A stretch of DNA of 64,000 bases from Paenibacillus sp. G2S3 (GCF_030123105.1 NZ_CP126095.1:4278001-4342000), one strand, 5' to 3'. Positions 9,086 to 19,169 are shown, numbered from the stretch's first letter. The notes: generated from the letters alone by a model not told the origin. Numbers and translations: made by a program.

Positions 9086-9691
9086 CTATCCAGAGTAGTT
9101 CTGTCCGGGTGAGAACCGATTTTTCAGTGAGGCCCGTGAATGAATCAGTAGCATCGGGACCAGTTGTTCGGTTCGCCGACTGATTCTTTGTCTCCCTTCC
9201 GGATGCATGGCAGACAGCAGCAATCGAAGATAGATGGTGGTGATGCGTTCAAAAACGCCGGACTTTATATTTTGTTGTTCAAAACCAAGACCGTGTGTTA
9301 ATCCCCGGTGGAGCAGTGTAATCCCCAATAAAGCCTTGACCTGTCTGAACTCGGACTGCGATTCGAAGGCTTCATTAATTTGCTGCATGGATTTGCGCAG
9401 CATGCGAGCCGTTTGCAGTGCGGCACGATCTGATCCTTCAGACCGGATCAACTTCAAAATTCTTTCGTTGTCGAGGTGGAGTTCTCCCACCCACTCACCC
9501 TGATTGATGACCGTGGCGTCTTGGCATACAATAGGCTGTCCCCGGTGCTTTTTTAGCATCACGGTACATATACCAAAGCGCGACTTATGCGATCCGCGAA
9601 AATGTGAAAGCAACGCAAAAGCTTTTTCCCACATCATCCAGACGGACTGCACCGTTGTTTTACGTATTTTGAAACCCAACTCATCCACCAT
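9086..9691 (-). CDS. YkoP-like protein
   Basis: The 201-residue product is soluble and helical and lacks a signal peptide. It resembles the YkoP family of Bacillus, of unknown function, usually found next to glycan-modifying or polysaccharide deacetylase genes, as here. The N-terminal part (about 10-65) reads like a small alpha/beta domain, and residues 70-180 form helices with a HRGLTHGLGF motif. It is the first gene of a two-gene unit with the deacetylase. Family assignment is from memory and moderate. Confidence 0.6.
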   Translation of the reverse strand: MVDELGFKIRKTTVQSVWMMWEKAFALLSHFRGSHKSRFGICTVMLKKHRGQPIVCQDATVINQGEWVGELHLDNERILKLIRSEGSDRAALQTARMLRKSMQQINEAFESQSEFRQVKALLGITLLHRGLTHGLGFEQQNIKSGVFERITTIYLRLLLSAMHPEGRQRISRRTEQLVPMLLIHSRASLKNRFSPGQNYSG

Positions 9692-10071
9692 CCTTAAAAC
9701 GGTTATAGTCTCTCATTTCATACATTGTACATAACGGAACTTTCTTTTTTCTTATCCGATTCTTACAAAAAGCTTAAGAACTGTTCGACTGCAACAAGGA
9801 ACATAATGAACCACATCAAATCTTTCTTAACGTCTACTTCTATTTGACGCTATTCACCGGAATTTCTCTGCGCGTATATCAAATTTTTATACAATTATTT
9901 TCATTTGGATCTACATTTTGGGTATCTAGTTAAAAAAATCTCTTGCTGACCTCATTGGTAAAATAGCAAAAAGCGGCTTTCCCCTTTGCAGAAATCTCTG
10001 CTTAAGAGGAAAGCCGCTTCGTTATGTTGTCAATTTTCTAAATTTTGTCTCACGTGTTCAAGGATGCTTGC
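9692..10071. other. Intergenic region, 380 bp
   Basis: The region is AT-rich. It should hold the promoter of the ykoP-like/deacetylase pair at its left end and it holds the terminator of the SgrR-type gene at 9967-10019. No open frame of note and no repeat was seen. Confidence 0.6.
9967..10019 (-). terminator. Terminator of the SgrR-type regulator gene
   Basis: A 12-bp stem (9971-9982 with 10008-10019) encloses a second small hairpin. A run of five T follows on the minus strand. It lies 53 bp after the stop codon. Confidence 0.85.
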
Positions 10072-11880
10072 TTAGGTCAGCTTTTCCAGCCAGATATCCT
10101 TAAAATCGATCCACCCGAGTGTATTCAAATGAACGCCGCGGATTGTAGGATGCAGGTATGTCCGAAACTCTTTATGATGGAGAAAAATGACCGAAGCTTC
10201 GTCGCTCAAATGCTCCTCAATCCCCTTCAAGTACTGGCGTCTGCCAGCTTCGGTATCGGCTCTTAAGGCATCGTCAATTCTTCCGTTGATCCAACCCAGA
10301 AGCTCGTCGTCCAAATACGCCTGGAAAGGACTGTCCCCGTGCTCATAAACTTCAATTTCACACACCTCGTCTTCAGCGAGGGTGAATCCTACGATCATCA
10401 AATCTTCGTCGTAAAGCGGACTGCCACAGCCAGGTCTATCTTCCCACGTAACAATCTTTAGATCTACCTTAATATTCCACTGCTCAAGTCTGTCCACAAT
10501 CCATCGGGCATCTTCCTCAAACTTCTCGTGGGCAGTGAAGCGGATCACTGAACCGTCATAGTTCGATTCACGCAGAACAGTTTTTACACGATCTAGGCGG
10601 AACGGCTCAACAGAACGGGATTGGCTCGCTTCCGGGCGGAAACCGAAAGCAGAAAGTACGCGATCCCCCCCCAGTTCTGAGACCAGGTCGCCAGTATTCA
10701 GAATCATGCGCACCGCCCGGCGGAACGCCTCCGACTGCTGTGGACCCGGCCGTCGAAGGTTCCAAGTTAGCATCGTGCAGCCATTGCTTAATTGCTTTAG
10801 CGTCTGCCAGTTTTCGTTGTTCTTTCCCAGCGGATGATTCTCGACGAACTCGTGATGCAGCACCTCAGGCATATTTATTGCTGACTGAAGACATTCCTCC
10901 GGCATGGTAATCATATCCACACCATCCAAGTAGGGTCTTCCTTCATGATAGGCAGCGTGGGCAGCCAACTCGATGCAGTGCGATGATTGCGAGACGATCC
11001 GAAAAGGGCCGGTGCCGATCGGCTGCCGCCAAAAGTCCGTCTCTTCCATACCACCCAAGTTGGCAGGCAAGATGGATGCTGCGCTGGAGCACATGTACCT
11101 GTCGAAGATTCGGTTCGGCTGCTTCAAATGCAATCTTATTACACGTGGGCTTAGCGCTTCAATCCGTTCTACACCTCGCAGCAGCCAGCGGTTATTGGTG
11201 TCTCCGCGCAAACGCTCCAGCGTAAATGCTACGTCTCTTGAGGTCAGTTCGTGCCCGTCATGGAAGTGCACCCCTTTACGTAGATAGAAGGTCCACTCAC
11301 TCGCTTCTGCATTGGACGTCCAATGATGAGCGATACTCGGTACAATTTTGCCCGCAGCTTCATCAAACCGGAGGAGGCGATCGTAAATTTGCCGCAACAG
11401 ATGCGCGTCGGCGCAAAAGCTTACTTCAGCAGGATCAAAGGTCGTGATCGGACTGTAAATGGGGAAGCGCAGTGTGTCACTCGCAGAGATGCCATCACGA
11501 GCTTCCTCTTTTCGGTAGCCGAATTGACCGTTTAGCCATTCAAGGAATTTGGGCTTGGCAAGCGTGCCCTCACCGAACAATTGCAGCCATTCAAAAGCTT
11601 GCTTATAATCCCCTTTTTCTACCCAGTTCTGGATCAAGTTTAGCAGGAAGCTTTCCTTGTCCGCCTTGAAAGCAATCCGCGAGCGGTTCCCACGTCCGCG
11701 CCCCGGCAGCCACTCAATCAGACCTTCTTCCTCCAGCCTGCGCAGGATAAGTTTCGCATTCCGAGTTGTGCAGTATAACGCTTCCGACAGCTCCTCCAAG
11801 GTAGCTACTACGGGCAGTCCCTTACTCCCCCCTCCGCCGAAGCGATCATATAGCGTAAAATACCGTTCAGTCATGATCAC
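10072..11880 (-). CDS. SgrR-family regulator: HTH domain fused to an ABC substrate-binding domain
   Basis: The first 110 or so residues hold a winged helix (SgrR_N type: LSEALYCTTRNAKLILRRLEEEG). Residues about 140-560 form an SBP_bac_5 oligopeptide/nickel-binding type domain without a signal peptide, so the protein is cytoplasmic. In this family the binding domain senses a small ligand, for example a sugar phosphate in E. coli SgrR, and controls a transporter. No transporter lies beside it here. The GTG start at 11880 and the ATG at 11874 are both possible; AAGGAGG is upstream. Confidence 0.88.
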   Translation of the reverse strand: MIMTERYFTLYDRFGGGGSKGLPVVATLEELSEALYCTTRNAKLILRRLEEEGLIEWLPGRGRGNRSRIAFKADKESFLLNLIQNWVEKGDYKQAFEWLQLFGEGTLAKPKFLEWLNGQFGYRKEEARDGISASDTLRFPIYSPITTFDPAEVSFCADAHLLRQIYDRLLRFDEAAGKIVPSIAHHWTSNAEASEWTFYLRKGVHFHDGHELTSRDVAFTLERLRGDTNNRWLLRGVERIEALSPRVIRLHLKQPNRIFDRYMCSSAASILPANLGGMEETDFWRQPIGTGPFRIVSQSSHCIELAAHAAYHEGRPYLDGVDMITMPEECLQSAINMPEVLHHEFVENHPLGKNNENWQTLKQLSNGCTMLTWNLRRPGPQQSEAFRRAVRMILNTGDLVSELGGDRVLSAFGFRPEASQSRSVEPFRLDRVKTVLRESNYDGSVIRFTAHEKFEEDARWIVDRLEQWNIKVDLKIVTWEDRPGCGSPLYDEDLMIVGFTLAEDEVCEIEVYEHGDSPFQAYLDDELLGWINGRIDDALRADTEAGRRQYLKGIEEHLSDEASVIFLHHKEFRTYLHPTIRGVHLNTLGWIDFKDIWLEKLT

Positions 11881-12008
11881 CTTTTTTCTACCTCCTTTCG
11901 GTTATTCTCTTTAAAAGAGGAAATCACGTGTGGATATTATACGCTTTTTATCCCCTTTTGAACAGCGCATAATAAGTCTTACAGAAATAAGGAAGCGGGG
12001 GAGAACAC

Positions 12009-12149
12009 ATGTTGGAACATCCATATATGTTCGAAAAACTGAGTGAATATCGAGAGGCAGAAATGAGTTGGCGGCTTTTGAGGCGAATTCAGGATTGCAT
12101 ATGGAAAATTAAAAGAAGTGACACAAAAAGCTCGGCTAGTCATTCGTAA
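12009..12149 (+). CDS. Small protein, 46 residues
   Basis: An ATG at 12009 is preceded by a good RBS (GGGGGAG, seven bases away) and opens a 46-codon frame ending with TAA at 12149. The peptide begins MLEHPYMFEKLSEYREAEM and is charged, probably helical, and without a membrane segment. It is divergent from the SgrR-type gene. I do not recognise a function; short proteins of similar make-up occur in Paenibacillus genomes. The RBS and codon pattern are the only support. Confidence 0.5.
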   Translation: MLEHPYMFEKLSEYREAEMSWRLLRRIQDCIWKIKRSDTKSSASHS

Positions 12150-12201
12150 ACTGGTATTCACCTTCTATAACCATCATGACAAATTCCTCAGGATATACGA
12201 A

Positions 12202-12227
12202 AAAAGACGACATGAACGTCGTCTTTT
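12202..12227. terminator. Bidirectional terminator
   Basis: A ten-bp stem (12202-12211 with 12218-12227) with a six-base loop has six T on the minus side and four on the plus side. It lies between the small-protein gene and the end of the YcdB-like gene and can serve both. Confidence 0.8.
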
Positions 12228-12280
12228 GGAATGTTTTCATCTGGGCTACAGGAAGCGCATGAGCTATAAACTCATTTCGT

Positions 12281-13546
12281 CTATATACTATCCAACTCCA
12301 CCACATCTCCGCTAGTGGCCTTCACAGCATAATTACAATCTAGCTTCCCGCACAGCACATACTTCTTCTGCCCAGGATCATTCACATAGACAGGTTTTAA
12401 TTCGAGCCATTTCTTGAGCTTTTCATACGCTTCGTCATGACTTACAGCAATTTCCCCTTCGATCTGAAACTCATCAAACGTATCGAGCATTGGCTTGTTA
12501 TCCATATAATTTATAACCTTGTAATTCTGCACATCGATGAACAGGAGGATCTTACGCTGGAATATACGATTACTTGGCGCTTTCATCCTCAGTGTTGCTT
12601 GAATATGTCCTCTTTCCCGATGCAACGTCTTCAGTATCCATTGTCCGGATTCATCCGGATAGAGCTGGCTTAAACCAGCTTCGACTGCCGTTATACATTT
12701 AGCTTGTTCTGCGTCTGTGATAGGAAATGAGTCTGGATGCGGTTCACGAGCTATTGCCTGCTCAATGGTAACAACTTCTTGCAGACGAATCTCCGTCCTT
12801 TCGAACGCCTCTGTGTTCGCTTGTTCCCAAGCCATCACTTGTTCAATATTCAGTCGTCCTCTCGTACCTGATATAACCTCAAATGGGATTGTGGTGGTTC
12901 CATCATTTGTAATGTAGATTTCCTCTATCCCATAGATCGGCAAGAGTTGCTTCATCTCGTACACCGGATATTCTATAAGCTGTAGTTGTTCCCTCGCCAG
13001 TGGCTCTATCTCTTGAAGAGTGAGTGAATAATCCCTTTTTTGCTCAAGAGAGCTGGAAAGAAATTGGCCATATACACTGTAAAAAGTGAGCCTACCTTCC
13101 GGATCGAATCGAAGCTCCGACTGCCAGCCAGGGGAGACAGGTATGCCGTCTAAACATTCAGCAAAATAATATTCTCCTATCCGTTCCTTCACTATTTGGA
13201 ATTGTTCACCATAAACAATCCCTACTTCGGTCTCTATCCACTGGATAACGCCGTTTAATTCAATGTTCTGGAACGGTGTCCCATTCGCATAAGATTTCCC
13301 ACCAACAAAAATTACACTTTTATAATTACGAGATTGCAGGTCAATCGTAATGACGGCAGTTCCTTCCGGATTGTAATCTTCCTTCCATTCCTTAATATGT
13401 GCAGGAAACCATTCCATACTAAGAAAATAGTTGGTCTCTCCCAGCATCGTAACGTCACGATAAATTTCATGAGAGTGTAAGTAGTAGTTGTCCAATCCAT
13501 AGGTTTGTTGTGTAGCATTAACTAGTTCTTTAATTCGGATATCCAT
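12281..13546 (-). CDS. YcdB/YcdC-like (PepSY-like) repeat protein
   Basis: The 421-residue protein has no signal peptide or membrane segment. It shows repeated alpha/beta units of about 70-100 residues, with phrases such as FDPEGRLTFYSVYG, VSHDEAYEKLKKWL and PVYEMKQLLPIYG that are typical of YcdB/YcdC (PepSY-like) domains. The molecular role of this family is unknown. RBS GAGGTG lies eight bases before the ATG, and it ends at a terminator. It is a single-gene unit. Confidence 0.6.
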   Translation of the reverse strand: MDIRIKELVNATQQTYGLDNYYLHSHEIYRDVTMLGETNYFLSMEWFPAHIKEWKEDYNPEGTAVITIDLQSRNYKSVIFVGGKSYANGTPFQNIELNGVIQWIETEVGIVYGEQFQIVKERIGEYYFAECLDGIPVSPGWQSELRFDPEGRLTFYSVYGQFLSSSLEQKRDYSLTLQEIEPLAREQLQLIEYPVYEMKQLLPIYGIEEIYITNDGTTTIPFEVISGTRGRLNIEQVMAWEQANTEAFERTEIRLQEVVTIEQAIAREPHPDSFPITDAEQAKCITAVEAGLSQLYPDESGQWILKTLHRERGHIQATLRMKAPSNRIFQRKILLFIDVQNYKVINYMDNKPMLDTFDEFQIEGEIAVSHDEAYEKLKKWLELKPVYVNDPGQKKYVLCGKLDCNYAVKATSGDVVELDSI

Positions 13547-13836
13547 ATTAATACACCTCGTAAAATTGATGCTTACATCATACCATTACATAGCGTTGAT
13601 TATGAAGCGCAGCGGATCATGAAATCCTTTGTTACCTATTCATTAGTAAATCTGCTACATATTCTACAAGCTCATGCAATGGAATTTGCTACTGTTCAGA
13701 AAATGATCAGTAGCTTGGGGTTAAATAATGTTCATGGGCTTTAGACCCGTTAATGGAGGAATTGCATGACTCTCAAAATAGACTTCATCCTTAATCGTGT
13801 TATAGTGACCATAAATTTTATTGGAGGTAAATCAAC

Positions 13837-14310
13837 ATGAATGACATCATCGATGGAAATGCGGCATTAATACAATTTTTCCCACTTCCAGCACATCTTT
13901 ATAATAAGGATATTGCTTGTATTGTAGCTGTGGCTTATGTAGAAGAACAGGGACCAAATTTAACAGGCCTCATAAATGCTCTATACTCCAAGGGATATAC
14001 AGACCTTGACCAACTATTAAATGCCACATGGAAAGAGCTTTACCAGGTTCGGGGGGTGGGATACAAAAGACTGATGCTTCTACTTCGTTTACTAGAACGA
14101 ATTTCTGCAGATCCCAAGACCATTGAAAACCATACCATTGTCCCTCGTATTACAATGCAGAGTAAAAAGGAAATAAAAGAATTAACTTTAAAGAGGATTA
14201 TAAAGAAGTATAACGAAACATCTGTAGTGGTATTAAGTGAAGCTACCGAAAAAGAAGCTCGTATAAAGAAAATTAAAGATAGACTCCGTGAAATGGGGAT
14301 GATCATATAA
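13837..14310 (+). CDS. Small protein with a helix-hairpin-helix-like motif
   Basis: The 157-residue protein is all-helical by inspection. Residues 66-88 (ELYQVRGVGYKRLMLLLRL) look like a helix-hairpin-helix, a non-specific DNA-binding motif; the C-terminal third is strongly basic and charged. RBS GGAGG precedes the ATG by nine bases. It is a single gene between two terminators. A DNA-binding role is inferred from the motif alone. I do not recognise the family. Confidence 0.65.
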   Translation: MNDIIDGNAALIQFFPLPAHLYNKDIACIVAVAYVEEQGPNLTGLINALYSKGYTDLDQLLNATWKELYQVRGVGYKRLMLLLRLLERISADPKTIENHTIVPRITMQSKKEIKELTLKRIIKKYNETSVVVLSEATEKEARIKKIKDRLREMGMII

Positions 14311-14409
14311 CAAAACCCCGCCAGTAATCACTGATGCTAATCTTTTTTATGATCGTTTTGGCTTGTGTGCCTGGATTACCTACTAACGAAATGCCATATG
14401 CATGAATAA

Positions 14410-14441
14410 AAAAACTCAAGCGGCATTACGCTTGAGTTTTT
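14410..14441. terminator. Bidirectional terminator
   Basis: A 13-bp stem with A and T runs on both sides (about 14410-14422 with 14429-14441) separates the converging HhH-like gene and the O-acetyltransferase gene. Confidence 0.85.
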
Positions 14442-14449
14442 AAGATGTA

Positions 14450-15028
14450 TTACAAATTGTTAATAATTTTTTTTAGCTCTTTTGCCGGTACTCCTGCAAC
14501 GACAGTATTCGCTGGAACATCTTTAGTGACAACTGCTCCTGCCGCAACAACAGAGTTATCTCCAATCTTCACCCCGGGCAGTATGGTTGCGTTTGATCCA
14601 ATCCATACATTGTCTCCAATGACAACCGGAGAAGGATAGGTTACATTTCTCGTTTCTAAAGAAAACCCATGATTAAGAGTAGCAATCGTGACATTCATAC
14701 CCATCATTGTACCGTCCCCTATACTAATTCCACCTCTATCTTGGAAGGAACAGCCTGTGTTGAAAAACACATTCTTCCCTACAGTGATATTTTTCCCAAA
14801 GTCTGTATAAAACGGTGGAAAACACATAAACGACGAATCAACTTTATTGCCTGTAAGTTCACTAAAAATCTCCACTATTTCTTCTTTTGAATGATAGGAT
14901 GTATTCAATTCCATTGTGATCTTTTGAGCTTGATAACTGCATTGAGTTAATAATCCATGCAATTCTTTATCCTCACCCGAAATTGAATTTCCCTTCTTAC
15001 AAAAATTAATAAATTCTTTCATCTCCAT
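14450..15028 (-). CDS. Sugar O-acetyltransferase (maltose/galactoside type, left-handed beta-helix)
   Basis: The enzyme would move acetyl from acetyl-CoA to a sugar hydroxyl. An N-terminal Mac-type helical region (about 1-55) is followed by hexapeptide repeats (about 60-185: [36 protein letters not shown]). The histidine of LNHG is in the place of the catalytic base. The length of 192 fits the family. The RBS is weak (GGTGA). It is divergent from a LysR gene, its probable regulator. Confidence 0.9.
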   Translation of the reverse strand: MEMKEFINFCKKGNSISGEDKELHGLLTQCSYQAQKITMELNTSYHSKEEIVEIFSELTGNKVDSSFMCFPPFYTDFGKNITVGKNVFFNTGCSFQDRGGISIGDGTMMGMNVTIATLNHGFSLETRNVTYPSPVVIGDNVWIGSNATILPGVKIGDNSVVAAGAVVTKDVPANTVVAGVPAKELKKIINNL

Positions 15029-15194
15029 TTTTAAAAATCACCAGCCCAATTTAATTATACTTCTGATAATGAGGTTCTTAGTTTAGAGTTCAACCTTTTC
15101 ATTCACATCATAAGTTGATATGATTCGAATAACTAATACTTATACTAAATACTCTCTTATGCTTTTTAAGCATAGATATAATAAGGAGACTGTT

Positions 15195-16085
15195 ATGGAA
15201 ATTCGTGTACTACGCTATTTCATAGCTGTAGCAAATGAAGAGAATATATCGGCTGCCTCAAAAAAGCTGCATTTGTCTCAACCAACATTATCAAGACAAT
15301 TAAAAGACCTTGAAATGGAATTAGGAGCAACTTTATTTGAAAGAGGAAATCGGAAAATTACTTTAACAGATAAAGGGAAGTACTTATTTAAAAAAGCGAA
15401 GGAAATCGTTGAGCTAGTAGATAAAACCGAGTCCAGTTTTAAAGAATCAAAAGAACTGATTAGCGGAGAAATTCACATTGGTGGTGGTGAAACAGAAGCT
15501 ATGAATTTCATTGCCAGAGCATCAAAAGAATTACTTGAACATTATCCAAGTATTCGATTTGATTTATACAGTGGTAATGCTGACGATATTACTAGTAGGT
15601 TAGACAGTGGATTATTAGACTTTGGCATTGTCATAGAACCCACAGATAAACAACAATACGATTATATAAAATTACCAGCTACTGATGTCTGGGGCGTTTT
15701 AATGCGCAAAGATAGTCCTCTAGCCAACAAGCAGTTCATTCAGCCATTAGATTTAATAGATCAACCATTGTTGATCTCTCGTCAAACTGCTGTCAGTAAC
15801 GAATTCACAGGATGGTTTGGAACGAATATTGAGGATCTCAATATTGTCGCAACTTATAATCTACTTTACAATGCTGCACAAATGGTAGAAGAAAATATTG
15901 GATATGCACTATGCTTGGATAAGCTTATTAATACATCAGGAGAAAGCAAGCTTTGCTTTAAGCCTTTAAACCCCAAATTAGAAGCTAATTTAAATATTAT
16001 CTGGAAAAAACATCAAGTGTTTTCTAATGCAGCAAATAAATTTTTAGATCAGCTTCGAAACAATATAAAAATATACAATTCATAA
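15195..16085 (+). CDS. LysR-family transcription regulator
   Basis: The first 60 residues form the winged helix (LSQPTLSRQLKDLEMELGATLFERG); the rest is the periplasmic-binding-like effector domain. The ATG at 15195, with AAGGAG nine bases before it, is preferred; the open frame extends upstream to 15120 without an RBS. It is divergent from the O-acetyltransferase gene and probably controls it. The ligand is unknown. Confidence 0.93.
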   Translation: MEIRVLRYFIAVANEENISAASKKLHLSQPTLSRQLKDLEMELGATLFERGNRKITLTDKGKYLFKKAKEIVELVDKTESSFKESKELISGEIHIGGGETEAMNFIARASKELLEHYPSIRFDLYSGNADDITSRLDSGLLDFGIVIEPTDKQQYDYIKLPATDVWGVLMRKDSPLANKQFIQPLDLIDQPLLISRQTAVSNEFTGWFGTNIEDLNIVATYNLLYNAAQMVEENIGYALCLDKLINTSGESKLCFKPLNPKLEANLNIIWKKHQVFSNAANKFLDQLRNNIKIYNS

Positions 16086-16259
16086 CTGTAGACAGTAACC
16101 ATGGAAAAGCGATCCCCCAGTCGTAACATGTCTTCAAAACGCAAGAAAAGCCCAAGTTTTTTTCTCAGCTTGAGCTTAGTCTTGCAATATTAAATGTTGT
16201 GCCCTAACCTATAACACACAGAACTCCATATGTCTCAAGTGTTAAGCACCCATATTAAC

Positions 16260-17552
16260 CTACGACAACGCCAACATCGCATTCATATCTTCCTCGGCAG
16301 TGGTAATCAACTTTAACCCAAAAAGCTCTACCAACACATCCAACACCCCATCCGAGATAAACTCAGGCGGTTTCGGTCCGATACGAATATCCTGAATGCC
16401 AAGACTGAACAAACCAAGCAGAATGGCTACCGCTTTTTGCTCAAACCAGGACAGCACGATGCTGACAGGTAGCTCGTTCACCGTACAATCAAATGCCTCA
16501 GCCAGAGCTAAAGCAATCTTCACCGTAGAACCAGAATTATTACATTGCCCAAGGTCAATATAACGCGGAATGCCTGTGTCTCCAACAGTTCCATAATCTA
16601 CGTCATTAAAGCGGAATTTTCCGCAAGAAGTGGTTAAAATGACGGTATCGTTCGGTAAGGACGTCGCCAACTCGCGGTAGTAATTCCCACCTTTGCCTGG
16701 TGCGTCACAGCCTGCAATCACGAAAAACCGGCGGATATGCCCGTCTTTGACAGCCTGAATGATCTCTGGTGCCAGCCCGATTACTGTTTCATGATGGTAT
16801 CCTGTCGTAAGTACCAGATCTGACTCTACATCAGCCGCAGGTAATGATAGCGCACGGTTAATCAGTGGGGAGAAATCATCATTCGTGATTTTCGCGACAC
16901 CTTCTAGTCCTGCTACTTCATATGAGAAAAAGCGGTCTGCGTACGTGCCTTTAATCGGCATCACACAGTTTGTGGTTGCAAGGATCGCACCGGGAAACTG
17001 CTCGAACAACCTACGCTGATCGTACCAAGCTTTGCCGATGTTGCCTTTCAGATGCTTATACTTCTTAAGCGCTGGATAGCCATGGGCAGGCAACATTTCC
17101 GAGTGGGTATAGATGTTGATGCCCTTTCCTTCCGTCTGCCGCAGCAATTCCTCGAGTGCATACAAATTATGCCCTGTCACCACAATACATTGACCTTCTA
17201 TTTTATTCTGACTGACTGTGATTGGTTGCGGAATCCCAAACCGATCCGTATGCGCACGATCCAGCAGATCCATGACGCGAACCGCCGCTTCTCCGACTTT
17301 CATCGCCATTTCCAAATGCTCCTGCGTATTAAAGTTGGAATTGGTCAAGGTCATGTACAAAGCTTCATGGGTGATACGATCCACCTCAGGATCACTATAT
17401 CCTAGCTGCCGAGCATGTGTCGCATAGGCTGCGATTCCTTTTAAGGCAAAAATCATCGTGTCCTGCAAACTCGCAATGGTTTCATTTTTTCCACATACTC
17501 CCACAACGGTGCAACCGCCAGTCGGTGTCTGTTCACACTGGTAACAAAACAT
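16260..17552 (-). CDS. hcp: Hybrid-cluster protein (hydroxylamine reductase), short form
   Basis: The protein carries an iron-sulfur cluster and the Fe-S-O hybrid cluster; family members reduce hydroxylamine and act as nitric oxide reductases. The N-terminal cysteine set is C3-x2-C-x7-C-x5-C. The hybrid-cluster ligands appear as TTNCVMP, AGCDAPG, TTSCGKF and LGQCNN. At 430 residues it lacks the helical segment of the 550-residue E. coli protein, which matches class III. The ATG at 17552 has GGAGG eight bases upstream; longer frames to 17594 have no RBS. An imperfect TGTG-N6-CACA element at 17620-17633 could be an FNR/CRP-type site, weakly supported. Confidence 0.93.
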   Translation of the reverse strand: MFCYQCEQTPTGGCTVVGVCGKNETIASLQDTMIFALKGIAAYATHARQLGYSDPEVDRITHEALYMTLTNSNFNTQEHLEMAMKVGEAAVRVMDLLDRAHTDRFGIPQPITVSQNKIEGQCIVVTGHNLYALEELLRQTEGKGINIYTHSEMLPAHGYPALKKYKHLKGNIGKAWYDQRRLFEQFPGAILATTNCVMPIKGTYADRFFSYEVAGLEGVAKITNDDFSPLINRALSLPAADVESDLVLTTGYHHETVIGLAPEIIQAVKDGHIRRFFVIAGCDAPGKGGNYYRELATSLPNDTVILTTSCGKFRFNDVDYGTVGDTGIPRYIDLGQCNNSGSTVKIALALAEAFDCTVNELPVSIVLSWFEQKAVAILLGLFSLGIQDIRIGPKPPEFISDGVLDVLVELFGLKLITTAEEDMNAMLALS

Positions 17553-17644
17553 ATCGTTATCCTCCATATCTAGATAATCTTTCGTTACTCCCAACGTAAC
17601 AGAACACCAAACCTTGAGTTGTGATTACACACACATTTTTTTGA

Positions 17645-19066
17645 TCAAGCAGATTTATATGTCCGTTTATTGATAACAACCATCAAGATAATAACGCCTA
17701 TACAAATAATAATATTAATTCCAAAAACCATTTTAAATGCCTGAAACGGATTCTCCTGCCCTATCTCTCCACTCATCATTCCAAGCCCGAGCGCTGAGCC
17801 AAAAACCATTCCAGCATTTCGTGTTAAGGCAATGATTCCTCCAATCGAACCCACGTGTCCCCTAGGTGTCTGCTGCATAATATAGCTATTATTCGGAGAA
17901 GCAATGAGCCCCATCCCAAGTCCAATAAGACATAGAATCGCAACGATTCCATAGACCGGGATATTCTCTAAAAATACAAGCAACAAGACGAACCCGCCTC
18001 CCATGCAGCTCAGCCCCATTAGCATTAGCCGACGAGAGCCATGACGATCCGACCAGTAACCTGCAAGAGGACCTGCAAAGGCTAATGCAATCGGGTAAGC
18101 CGCCATAATGTAACCAGTCATCGAGGACGAATACTGAACCGTTGTTCCCATCAAATAGAATGGAATAAGGACAAGCACGGTATTAGAAAGAACAAAAGAG
18201 GCACAGCTAACGATTAAGCCACCCGCCACAGCAGGTATTCTCAGCGCCCGAAGCGGTAGAAAAGGCGTCTTTTGCCTCCGTTCCCATAATAGAAATGTGA
18301 CCAACAGCAGGATAACCCCCATCAAACTCACCATCGTCTGCGTAGACACCCAGCCCCATTTTCTCCCATTTGTTATCACGAGAAGAAGCAACGTGATCCA
18401 TACCATGAACAAGCTAGCCCCCACGATGCCGACAGTTCCCGACTTACGATCTTGCACACGGCTCGGAATGTACCGGTAAGCCATAACTGTAGCCACAATC
18501 GCCACAGGAACATGGATCAAAAATAGCCACTGCCAGCTAAGGCACTCCGCAATCAACCCTCCCGCAATAGGGCCTGTCATCCCGCCCAGTGCGACAGCCG
18601 TACTCAGAATTCCGAGTGCATGTCCTCTTTTCTCTTTCGGCATATGGATGGTGATGAGCGCAATATTCGTTGCTTGGAACATCGCAGCGCCTATGCCCTG
18701 CACAACTCTAAGCGTAAACAATATTGGCAGATTAGGTGAAAAAGCGACCAAGATCGAACCAACTGTAAAAATCACATATCCGAGATTATGAATTCGGCGA
18801 AACCCATAACGATCACCCAGCTTTCCCATCAGAGGGAGAAGCGCAGTAATCACTAGTAGGTACCCTGTTGTGATCCATAAACCCTTTGCAAGCTCCGTCT
18901 GAAAATGATCTATAAAAAAAGGAAGCGATACATTCATAATTCCGGCTGTAAAATGGGAAATAAAAGCTCCCATACAAATAGCCGCCATCATACCCAATCT
19001 CCGCCTACGGGTGCCCGCTAGCTCTGTACTTTTTGCAACATTCATACTGATCCCGTCCCCACTCAT
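17645..19066 (-). CDS. MFS drug exporter, DHA2 (EmrB/QacA) type
   Basis: About 14 membrane segments span the 473 residues. Motif A GKLGDRYGFRR follows segment 2 and motif C-like glycines (GGMTGPIAGGLIAE) lie in segment 5. These proteins export toxic compounds using the proton gradient. The start may be the ATG at 19045 (MNVAK) rather than 19066, since only it has a G-rich stretch upstream. The substrate is unknown. It ends 93 bp before hcp on the same strand; no terminator was seen between them, so read-through is possible. Confidence 0.88.
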   Translation of the reverse strand: MSGDGISMNVAKSTELAGTRRRRLGMMAAICMGAFISHFTAGIMNVSLPFFIDHFQTELAKGLWITTGYLLVITALLPLMGKLGDRYGFRRIHNLGYVIFTVGSILVAFSPNLPILFTLRVVQGIGAAMFQATNIALITIHMPKEKRGHALGILSTAVALGGMTGPIAGGLIAECLSWQWLFLIHVPVAIVATVMAYRYIPSRVQDRKSGTVGIVGASLFMVWITLLLLVITNGRKWGWVSTQTMVSLMGVILLLVTFLLWERRQKTPFLPLRALRIPAVAGGLIVSCASFVLSNTVLVLIPFYLMGTTVQYSSSMTGYIMAAYPIALAFAGPLAGYWSDRHGSRRLMLMGLSCMGGGFVLLLVFLENIPVYGIVAILCLIGLGMGLIASPNNSYIMQQTPRGHVGSIGGIIALTRNAGMVFGSALGLGMMSGEIGQENPFQAFKMVFGINIIICIGVIILMVVINKRTYKSA

Positions 19067-19169
19067 ATTTGTCTAAGAATTATTAACAATTATAAGTAGA
19101 TCCATTGCCAGGACCAATCCCATAAAGATGGGATAAAGAGAGGGCTGTCTTTTAAGTCCTAAAAAGACA

